A stretch of 18,802 nt of DNA, taken from positions 1-18,802 of the forward strand of contig CALBXV010000272.1 of NCBI GenBank assembly GCA_937890045.1, in the 5' to 3' direction. The notes under the pieces are model-generated. The model saw only the letters and a program-made list of their open reading frames with translations. It made no database searches and had not been told where the DNA came from. The DNA is from an uncultured archaeon. GTDB lineage: Archaea; Thermoproteota; Nitrososphaeria; Nitrososphaerales; CALBXV01. Shown here one piece after another: positions 14,486 to 18,802 of the stretch. Both the position numbers and the translations under genes were made by a program. The stretch's first letter is position 1. Each line of letters starts with the position of its first letter.

Positions 14486-15775
14486 TTACAGATTTTTTAT
14501 TTTTTCTAATGTTTCTAGTTTTTCCATGTCAATATCTATGTTTGATATATCTGGTTTTGGTATATCAGGTAATTTTACTTCAGGTATTTCTAGTATTTCA
14601 GGTACCTTAGGTAAATCTGGTAATTTAAAATTTGGGTCTGCCACTTTTACATTTTTATTTAAAATGTTTTTTGTATCGGGTAGCAATTTTAATAGCGCTT
14701 GTATGGTTTTACCAGCTCCAGTTTCAGTTGTAAACGCGTTTGCTCCATCAGATATTGCTTTTATAATACCATCTATTATTTTTACTAACTCTGAACTATT
14801 AACAGTTGGTATAAATTTCGCTCTGGGGTCACCTAATTTTATATTCTCAGCCTTTGTAGCATTTACAAAAACTTCATCACCTTCAAGAACTAAATTTTTT
14901 GAGGCTCTAATATTAACATTTCCATTTCTACCATTAAATATTAATTTATCTGAATTTATAATAATAGAATTACCACTTGCCTCTAATGGACCAATTTTAC
15001 TATTTGAATTACGTATAGTATATTTTTTATCTGTAGATAAATATATAGAATTTTTATCTTTATTAATATCTTCTGGTATAGGTCCTCCACGATTAATAAT
15101 ATTTTTTAAACTTTTTATATCAGGTTTATCTTTTTTCTTAATTATACCTTGTACATCAGTTCGTTGTCCAGACCGAATTTTTATAACTGGACTATTATCA
15201 TTACTTCCTAAATTTATAGAATTACCAAATCTACCATGTAATATTAAATCACCTTCTTCTGCCTTTACTTGTCTAATAGATCCATTTCTTTCAAATCTTT
15301 TTCCAAATTTTGTAAGTGCCATTGGTGGTGATTCTCCAGTTCCTATATAACTTATACCAGGAACTGAGTTTTCATTTACTAAATTAAAATTATTTAATGT
15401 ATTCCAGTAATAACTTTTGCCGTTATAATTAGCTACAACAACTAACTCACCAACAACAGGATAATTTTTTATTTTTGGGTCTAACGGTCTTACTAATTGT
15501 GGTCCATCTTCAGGTTTTATAGTTTGAGATTTATTAACTACAAATCTACCTGCCACAGCACCATAAAAAGAATAATCTGGATGACCGTCTTTCTGTTTTG
15601 GTAAATCTTCATAATCAAGTAAAACTTTAGTTACTTCAAATGTTTCTAATTCATAAAAATCAAATTGTTGATGATTAATTTGTTGTTTAATTAGACTAAT
15701 TACTTTACCAATTGTAGGAATACCACCAGGTATACTTGTAGTAGTATCCTGAGATATTTTTTGTCTATATGCCAT
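14486..15775 (-). CDS. 5: Baseplate hub/central spike protein, gp5-like
   Basis: This 429-aa protein has an N-terminal OB-fold-like region (~20-145: PTIGKVISLIKQQIN; YGAVAGRFVV; YPVVGELVVVANYNGKSYYW). Then comes a spike region of short repeated strands (~160-320): GSIRQVKAEEGDLILHGRFG, NSIINLGS-like strands, SIYLSTDKKYTIR, SIIINSDKLIFNG, NVNIRASKNLVLEGD and EVFVNATKA. This matches gp5-like hub proteins whose C-terminal beta-helix forms the tail needle. T4 gp5 also has a lysozyme domain between OB-fold and helix; none is visible here. The C-terminus differs from T4: a helical stretch (~327-370) and then a Pro-rich repeat (~381-410, KLPDLPKVPEILEIPEVKLP) ending in a short helix. The GAGKT at 353-357 is not a full P-loop. 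Its ATG abuts the upstream TAA. Confidence 0.78.
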   Translation of the reverse strand: MAYRQKISQDTTTSIPGGIPTIGKVISLIKQQINHQQFDFYELETFEVTKVLLDYEDLPKQKDGHPDYSFYGAVAGRFVVNKSQTIKPEDGPQLVRPLDPKIKNYPVVGELVVVANYNGKSYYWNTLNNFNLVNENSVPGISYIGTGESPPMALTKFGKRFERNGSIRQVKAEEGDLILHGRFGNSINLGSNDNSPVIKIRSGQRTDVQGIIKKKDKPDIKSLKNIINRGGPIPEDINKDKNSIYLSTDKKYTIRNSNSKIGPLEASGNSIIINSDKLIFNGRNGNVNIRASKNLVLEGDEVFVNATKAENIKLGDPRAKFIPTVNSSELVKIIDGIIKAISDGANAFTTETGAGKTIQALLKLLPDTKNILNKNVKVADPNFKLPDLPKVPEILEIPEVKLPDIPKPDISNIDIDMEKLETLEKIKNL

Positions 15776-16171
15776 TTAGTTAACCTTTTTTACATTTTCT
15801 ATTTTACTATGTATTTTATCTGATTCCATTTGTATATCTTTTATACTATCCTCTAATCCTGTAAGTAGTTGTTCTTTTTCTTTATCTGATAAACCAAATT
15901 CATCTTCTGAACTAACTCTGTTTTCAGCGGAAATAAGTCGTTGTACAATACCAGCCATCTTAACAAGTTGGTCATCATTTTTAACATTAATTTCCAGATA
16001 CTCTTTTATCATAGGTACTATCTGTACGGCTGTATCACCGTCTTTAATGAACTGAACAAGTTCTTTTGTTAATACGTCAAGTTGTTTACGATTAAACTCT
16101 GTATTTTTGTATATATCTTTAAATAAAGAGGAAAGTGATTTTCCCTCAAAGATTTCATAATCTATAGCCAT
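15776..16171 (-). CDS. First gene of the virion operon; small helical protein of unknown function
   Basis: This 131-aa, mostly helical, acidic protein begins MAIDYEIFEGKSLSSLFKDI. Residues ~13-90 read as a bundle of amphipathic helices (NRKQLDVLTKELVQFI; VPMIKEYLEINVKND; KMAGIVQRLISAENR), and ~98-131 as a charged C-terminal helix. It directly precedes gp5, whose ATG abuts its stop codon, so it is coupled to hub expression. Similar short proteins next to gp5 occur in marine phages as I recall, usually without a function. It could be a hub assembly factor or a small hub subunit. An AAGGTG ribosome binding site is six bases before the ATG. It is the first gene after the divergent intergenic region, so the operon promoter should lie within 16172-16338. 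Confidence 0.6.
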   Translation of the reverse strand: MAIDYEIFEGKSLSSLFKDIYKNTEFNRKQLDVLTKELVQFIKDGDTAVQIVPMIKEYLEINVKNDDQLVKMAGIVQRLISAENRVSSEDEFGLSDKEKEQLLTGLEDSIKDIQMESDKIHSKIENVKKVN

Positions 16172-16230
16172 AATTCACCTTAAATGTTATTACTCAATAA
16201 TAAATATTATATAACCTAAAAACATTGATA

Positions 16231-16238
16231 TATAAATA
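16231..16238 (+). promoter_or_regulatory. T4-type late promoter (TATAAATA) for the plus-strand unit
   Basis: This exact match to the T4 late promoter core lies 100 bp upstream of the only plus-strand gene and within the divergent gap. Phage late RNA polymerase carrying gp55, encoded at 17013-17789, recognises this octamer in T4. Initiation would be expected a few bases downstream, giving a leader of about 90 nt that contains the hairpin at 16281-16311. Confidence 0.55.
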
Positions 16239-16253
16239 TATATTGAAATTTAT

Positions 16254-16261
16254 TATTTATT
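16254..16261 (-). promoter_or_regulatory. Possible late-type promoter AATAAATA for the minus-strand virion operon
   Basis: The minus strand reads AATAAATA here, a one-base variant of TATAAATA in the right orientation, 82 bp upstream of the operon's first start codon. It is the only gene-oriented late-like octamer I see in the gap. The region is very AT-rich, so chance is a real alternative. Confidence 0.3.
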
Positions 16262-16280
16262 GTTATAATAGTTATTATTG

Positions 16281-16314
16281 AAGGTTTCTTGGTTGTTAAC
16301 TGAGAGACCTTTTT
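16281..16314 (+). promoter_or_regulatory. Leader hairpin followed by U-tract (attenuator or mRNA-stabilising element)
   Basis: AAGGTTTCTTGGTT (16281-16294) pairs with AACTGAGAGACCTT (16298-16311) around a GTT loop, an uninterrupted 14-bp stem including three G-U pairs, followed by further Ts. The G-U pairs would become A-C mismatches in a minus-strand transcript, so the structure is specific to the plus-strand RNA. It lies between the late promoter and the ribosome binding site of the 73-aa gene. Confidence 0.6.
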
Positions 16315-16338
16315 GTTTCTAACTAACGGGAGAAAACC

Positions 16339-16560
16339 ATGAAGGAACTCATAACAATGATCAATGGATATGTAAATGACTTAGCTCATTTACTATTATC
16401 TTTTGTAGCTATAGGTGCTGTTTCTGAAGTAATTTTTGGAACTGGTATCTTTGGCGTTAATGTTATAGGTAACCTGACATCCATCATAAACAAGTTTGGC
16501 GAATCGGGTTTCGCCGGACTCGTCGCCTTGTTGGTGTTGGTGGGTTTATTTCGTAAGTAG
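16339..16560 (+). CDS. Small two-helix membrane protein in an isolated transcription unit
   Basis: This 73-aa protein has two hydrophobic segments, residues ~15-34 (LAHLLLSFVAIGAVSEVIFG) and ~57-71 (GFAGLVALLVLVGLF), joined by a Gly/Asn-rich loop, and ends in Arg-Lys. A GGGAG ribosome binding site lies six bases before the ATG. It is the only plus-strand gene in the window and has its own late promoter, leader hairpin and strong terminator, which suggests high or separately timed expression. Size, two membrane segments and a basic C-terminus fit a class-II-type holin. A small membrane-associated virion protein fits equally, and similar proteins occur in marine T4-like phages as far as I recall. 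No lysis enzyme lies next to it, which weakens the holin reading. Confidence 0.78.
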   Translation: MKELITMINGYVNDLAHLLLSFVAIGAVSEVIFGTGIFGVNVIGNLTSIINKFGESGFAGLVALLVLVGLFRK

Positions 16561-16599
16561 GTACGGAATAGTTTGATAGTCCTACACTATTAAGCACGT

Positions 16600-16630
16600 A
16601 AAAGGGGAACTGAAAAGTTCCCCTTTTTTT
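16600..16630 (+). terminator. Strong intrinsic terminator after the 73-aa gene
   Basis: A perfect 12-bp stem (16600-16611 with 16616-16627) with a GAAA tetraloop is followed by an uninterrupted run of Ts to 16630. The stem is AAAAGGGGAACT, with its GC-rich core in the middle. In the other direction the A-run gives four Ts, so it may also end minus-strand transcripts coming from the gp55-tRNA operon. Confidence 0.92.
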
Positions 16631-16692
16631 GTGGATAAAACTTCAACCCTAATACGGCTGACCTAAGTTTGTTAATGAAGTCTTATATTTTA

Positions 16693-16769
16693 TAACAAGA
16701 CAAGCTCCATACATCTTTAACTATCCGTAAAGTCGAATCTCCAATCGTTACTCTTTACTTGTCTTGTTA
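16693..16769 (-). ncRNA. Candidate small structured RNA downstream of tRNA-Ala
   Basis: TAACAAGACAAG (16693-16704) and CTTGTCTTGTTA (16758-16769) form a perfect 12-bp stem closing a 53-base region. Inside, TAAAG (plus strand 16728-16732) can pair with either of two CTTTA copies (16715-16719 or 16753-16757), so two mutually exclusive inner hairpins are possible. On the minus strand this lies three bases after the CCA of tRNA-Ala and upstream of the bidirectional terminator. I tested it as a second tRNA: there is no T-arm at the right distance, so it is not one. T4 encodes small stable RNAs beside its tRNAs, which is the closest precedent I know. No coding sequence with a convincing ribosome binding site covers the gap. 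Expression and strand are unproven. Confidence 0.4.
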
Positions 16770-16771
16770 GT

Positions 16772-16847
16772 TGGTGGAGCTGACAGGGATCAAACCTGCG
16801 ACCTCCGCAGTGCAAGTGCGGCGCTCTCTCAACTGAGCTACAGCCCC
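16772..16847 (-). tRNA. tRNA-Ala (anticodon UGC), CCA encoded
   Basis: A complete 76-nt cloverleaf: acceptor GGGGCTG/CAGCTCC, D stem GCTC/GAGC, anticodon stem CCGCA/TGCGG with loop CTTGCAC (anticodon TGC), 5-nt variable loop AGGTC, T stem GCAGG/CCTGT, discriminator A and a genomic CCA. The third acceptor pair is G3-U70, the main alanine identity element. Position 19 is A and position 56 is U, replacing the near-universal G19-C56 pair with a matching A19-U56. The tRNA reads GCA and, if modified, other GCN codons, which suits an AT-rich genome. It is cotranscribed downstream of the gp55 operon, 27 bp after the stop of the 41-aa gene. Confidence 0.96.
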
Positions 16848-16849
16848 AT

Positions 16850-16874
16850 ACTTCGTGTCAGTTACGACACAAGT
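16850..16874 (-). other. Spacer hairpin between the 41-aa gene and tRNA-Ala
   Basis: The interval between the TAA of the small basic gene and the tRNA 5' end is filled almost entirely by a hairpin: ACTT/AAGT and GTGTC/GACAC with one bulged base and a 6-base loop. Its placement suggests an RNA processing or stability element that helps release the tRNA from the operon transcript. There is no T-run, so it is not an intrinsic terminator. Confidence 0.45.
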
Positions 16875-17000
16875 TTACTTAGGTGGTGAAAAGATTTTCT
16901 TAGCGCCTCTAACTACTCTTGTAAGAAATCCATTATCTTGTGTAGTAGTTTTTGTTTTACGAGTTGTTGTTTTTCTCGTTGTTTTTTTTGGTTTTGGCAT
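16875..17000 (-). CDS. Very basic 41-aa protein downstream of the late sigma factor
   Basis: The ATG at 17000-16998 follows an excellent ribosome binding site (GGAGATATAAG then ATG), 12 bp after the gp55 stop, and the frame ends in TAA at 16877-16875. The protein starts MPKPKKTTRKTTTRKTKTTT and ends GFLTRVVRGAKKIFSPPK. It has 13 Lys/Arg and 10 Thr in 41 residues, with one acidic residue. Residues 1-20 look like a disordered nucleic-acid-binding tail; 24-37 could form a short amphipathic helix. Its position suggests co-expression with gp55. It could bind DNA or RNA or act with the late transcription machinery, or be a packaged basic peptide. I do not recognise the family; that it is coding is supported by spacing and ribosome binding site. 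Confidence 0.68.
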   Translation of the reverse strand: MPKPKKTTRKTTTRKTKTTTQDNGFLTRVVRGAKKIFSPPK

Positions 17001-17012
17001 CTTATATCTCCT

Positions 17013-17789
17013 TTAAAATATACTTCCTGTATTAGATGTATCTATTTGTCCCGTTTGGGTAAATTCTGCCATCATGTTAAAATAAAACTTTTTCATTTGA
17101 TTCACAACTCGCGTAATATGTTGAGTATTAGAACCTGTCATTTCACGAATCATAATATACAAAGCTTTTTTATTAAAATTTTCTATATTTTGTCTTTTAC
17201 GAAATAATTCCAAAACAGAATCTGCCACTAATATATCTTTTTGTCTGTGGAAAATATTTGTAATATTATTTTCCCAATAATCTAACATCTGGTTTACAAA
17301 TTCTCTATTAAATTCTGAGGCTTCATCTATTACGGTTTCTGACCGTATATTTCGTTTAAAATCTAATACATCAATACCATCATGTATTTTCATTTTTTTA
17401 TAATTGTTATTGTTGTTTAATATCAAATAATTTTTCCCAACTACAGAAAAATATGAAAACGCTCTTCCTTTATCTGGATTATATTTAGGCATTTGCATTA
17501 CCATAAAAGATACTACTTCGTGTTTAACTTCTGTAAATGGATAATCAAAGTAATAAAACTTAAATGTGTGAATTAAGTTTTCTGCCATTTTATCAAATGC
17601 TGCAGCAATCTCTGTCCTATATATTTCATTTTTAACTGCAGGATTTGTTGATTCATTATATCTAATAACCGCATCCTGAACTGGTTGTCCGAAATACATT
17701 TTACTCTTTTTTCTTCTTTTTTTCTTCACTTCTTTAACGGGTTTCTTCATTGCCTCTACCACCTTTTTAGATTGTTGTTTAGCTAGCAT
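17013..17789 (-). CDS. 55: Late-transcription sigma factor, gp55-like
   Basis: This 258-aa protein matches the gp55 family of phage-encoded sigma factors that direct host RNA polymerase to late promoters. Core features start near residue 31: MYFGQPVQDAVIRYNES, then a helical IYRTEIAAAFDKMAENLIHT (57-75), and the sigma region-2-like YNPDKGRAFSYFSVVGKNYL (103-122). A C-terminal helical part (~201-240, NKKALYIMIREMTGSNTQHI and following) would correspond to the DNA-proximal region. Residues 1-30 are an extension with 14 Lys/Arg (KKKRRKKSK), not part of the T4 core as I know it. The protein ends TSNTGSIF; whether that short hydrophobic tail serves as the sliding-clamp contact known from T4 gp55 cannot be told. 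The gene follows the 82-aa gene by 7 bp. The TATAAATA octamer at 16231 is its expected target. Confidence 0.85.
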   Translation of the reverse strand: MLAKQQSKKVVEAMKKPVKEVKKKRRKKSKMYFGQPVQDAVIRYNESTNPAVKNEIYRTEIAAAFDKMAENLIHTFKFYYFDYPFTEVKHEVVSFMVMQMPKYNPDKGRAFSYFSVVGKNYLILNNNNNYKKMKIHDGIDVLDFKRNIRSETVIDEASEFNREFVNQMLDYWENNITNIFHRQKDILVADSVLELFRKRQNIENFNKKALYIMIREMTGSNTQHITRVVNQMKKFYFNMMAEFTQTGQIDTSNTGSIF

Positions 17790-17796
17790 CTACTTA

Positions 17797-18045
17797 TTAT
17801 TCTCCTTTTAACGTACTTAATTGTTTAGTTGTATCTTTTATTTGTTTAAATATTGTACCCACTTCATCGTCTGCTTCAAAATGACCAGTAGAATCAATTT
17901 CTTTTAAATCATCTTGAACTCGTTGGATTCTTCTAGTAAATGTTTCTACCCAAGTTTCAAGTAATTCTGTTTTTCTAAATAAATTCCAAATTACATATCC
18001 TTCAATAAATACAAATAATCCTAATATTATTTCCACTATCATCAT
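17797..18045 (-). CDS. Small membrane-anchored protein with cytoplasmic helix
   Basis: This 82-aa protein has one hydrophobic N-terminal helix (residues ~2-21, IVEIILGLFVFIEGYVIWNL) followed by a basic FRK stop signal, so the rest is probably cytoplasmic. Residues ~25-50 form a charged likely coiled coil (TELLETWVETFTRRIQRVQD), and the tail includes DDEVGTIFKQIKDTTKQL. As I recall, small proteins with an N-terminal anchor and a DDEVG-like motif sit beside gp55 in cyanophage-type T4 relatives, without a known role. It overlaps the HD gene by four bases (ATGA) and shares its GGAG ribosome binding site context. A second in-frame ATG directly follows the first, so the start may be one codon later. 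Confidence 0.66.
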   Translation of the reverse strand: MMIVEIILGLFVFIEGYVIWNLFRKTELLETWVETFTRRIQRVQDDLKEIDSTGHFEADDEVGTIFKQIKDTTKQLSTLKGE

Positions 18046-18802
18046 TTATCTCCAAACAATTCATCAAACAAATCTTTTGATTTCTGTGATAATATATCAG
18101 GTGTTTCATTTTTTGTTATTGCTTCTTTAATATTTTCAACTGATTCTTCTTCTTGTTTTACTCGCTCTACCTTTAACTCTGGATGTAAAATTTCTGAATA
18201 ATTTATATCAGAATCTTTACTAAACATATATTGTTCTTTTTCCCAACGTGTAGCTAAACTATCTGCGTTATGTAACAAATAAGGTAAATTAGTTTTTAAA
18301 TTTTTATTTTCACCATACCCCATAAAATATTGTTTATTCGCGTCTTCATACATACCATCAGTTAATCGTAATGCAAGATATTCTATTTCACTCATCTTAA
18401 TATCAAACTGACTTAACAACCACACAGACCTATCTGTTACTGTCATATAATGTAATCTCTTATCATAATCATACATCTTACCTTGATTTATTCTATGCCA
18501 TTCTGATTCATTAGGTATATAATAGTCATACTCTAAATTACCTACTTTACCTAAATCGTGATGTAGTGTACAAAACACAATCGCTTCTTTATTATATTCT
18601 GATGTATGTAATCCTAACTTCTCATATGTATCATATAATTCTAAAGCGAATTTTGTAACGTTTAATATATGACAAATATAACCTCCTGGAAATGCATTAT
18701 GATAATATACCACTCCACTCGCTGGTGCGAACATCATTCTATCTTTAAAAAATTCACACATTTTTAAAATGTTATCTCTACGTTCACCTTCAAACGTATC
18801 TG
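18042..18802 (-). CDS. HD-domain metal-dependent phosphohydrolase, 5' end outside window
   Basis: The frame stays open to the window edge. Thirteen codons before the first ATG (18761) read DTFEGERRDNILK and continue smoothly into the protein, and there is no ribosome binding site before that ATG, so the true start lies outside. Counting from Met at 18761, the HD ligands are visible: His31 (GGYICHILNV), His68-Asp69 (TLHHDLGK) and a distal Asp167 (NADSLATRW). The APASGVVYYHNAFPGGY lead-in resembles the HD domain of YhaM/CBF1-type 3'-5' exoribonucleases, but substrate cannot be assigned; a nucleotide or nucleic-acid phosphodiesterase or nucleotidase is likely. A charged linker (~195-225) leads to the C-terminus DLFDELFGDK, which resembles sliding-clamp binding peptides. 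It overlaps the 82-aa gene by ATGA, and so belongs to the gp55 operon. Confidence 0.82.
   Translation of the reverse strand, partial: DTFEGERRDNILKMCEFFKDRMMFAPASGVVYYHNAFPGGYICHILNVTKFALELYDTYEKLGLHTSEYNKEAIVFCTLHHDLGKVGNLEYDYYIPNESEWHRINQGKMYDYDKRLHYMTVTDRSVWLLSQFDIKMSEIEYLALRLTDGMYEDANKQYFMGYGENKNLKTNLPYLLHNADSLATRWEKEQYMFSKDSDINYSEILHPELKVERVKQEEESVENIKEAITKNETPDILSQKSKDLFDELFGDK

Noticed and set aside
14705..14719. GAGKT in the gp5-like protein as a P-loop
   Set aside because: The residue required four positions before the GK (Gly or Ala) is Thr, and the context is the helical end of a spike protein, so this is not a Walker A motif.
14526..15350. A 274-codon open frame on the plus strand inside the gp5-like gene
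   Set aside because: It is the antisense shadow of a recognisable spike protein; the translation is Ser/Phe/Ile-rich without a family motif.
16649..16714. A 21-codon minus-strand open frame starting MYGACLVIKYK
   Set aside because: There is no proper ribosome binding site, and it overlaps the inverted repeat; too short to support as a gene.
16693..16769. A second tRNA formed by the 12-bp inverted repeat, given its tRNA-like length
   Set aside because: Neither strand has a T-arm at the right distance from the 3' strand, nor a plausible D-arm or anticodon stem. It is listed as a candidate structured RNA instead.
18042..18761. The ATG at 18761 as the true start of the HD-domain gene
   Set aside because: No ribosome binding site precedes it and the frame is open with protein-like sequence to the window edge, so the gene begins outside.
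1..18802. CRISPR arrays, insertion sequences, integrase or attachment sites
   Set aside because: I saw no regularly spaced repeats, transposase or integrase genes. The tRNA is a complete gene in an operon and I saw no duplicated 3' end that would mark an attachment site.

Overview
The window looks like the late/structural region of an AT-rich, T4-like marine myovirus (Caudoviricetes). The support is: recognisable T4-type baseplate proteins (gp5-, gp6- and gp25-like), a gp55-like late sigma factor, a T4-type late-promoter octamer (TATAAATA), one phage tRNA, genes packed with overlapping or adjacent stop/start codons, and several structural families I recall from uncultured marine phages. The host cannot be named from the sequence.

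Left block (1-16171, all minus strand, read right to left): a long virion operon. It starts at 16171 with a small conserved protein. Next come the gp5-like hub/spike, a 145-aa helical protein, gp25 wedge, gp6 wedge, a 372-aa protein with a DNRLRE-like module, a 183-aa protein, a 454-aa structural protein and a 1473-aa wedge/fibre protein. The 1473-aa protein carries a P2 gpI-like core and a lectin-like LamG domain that appears to be split by a second carbohydrate-binding-like module. After it come two pairs of tandem paralogues. In the first pair, one copy carries a C-terminal Hint (intein-like) self-processing domain and the other does not. The second pair shares N- and C-terminal ends but differs in the middle. 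The block ends in a partial gene with a signal peptide at 157-1.

Centre (16172-16771): a divergent intergenic region and an isolated plus-strand unit. The unit has a TATAAATA late promoter, a leader hairpin, a 73-aa two-helix membrane protein and a strong intrinsic terminator. Beyond it is a 130-bp stretch with a 12-bp inverted repeat that may encode a small structured RNA on the minus strand.

Right block (16772-18802, minus strand): a second operon read right to left. It holds an HD-domain hydrolase (5' end outside the window), an 82-aa membrane-anchored protein, the late sigma factor gp55 with a basic N-terminal extension, a 41-aa very basic protein, and tRNA-Ala(UGC). The tRNA has the alanine G3-U70 pair and an unusual A19/U56 substitution in place of the near-universal G19-C56 tertiary pair.

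The right block supplies late transcription control and the left block the tail/baseplate that late transcription would express. The best candidates for something new are the Hint-bearing tail protein beside its Hint-less paralogue, the nested lectin modules, the tRNA tertiary-pair covariation with the structured RNA next to it, and the isolated membrane-protein unit.
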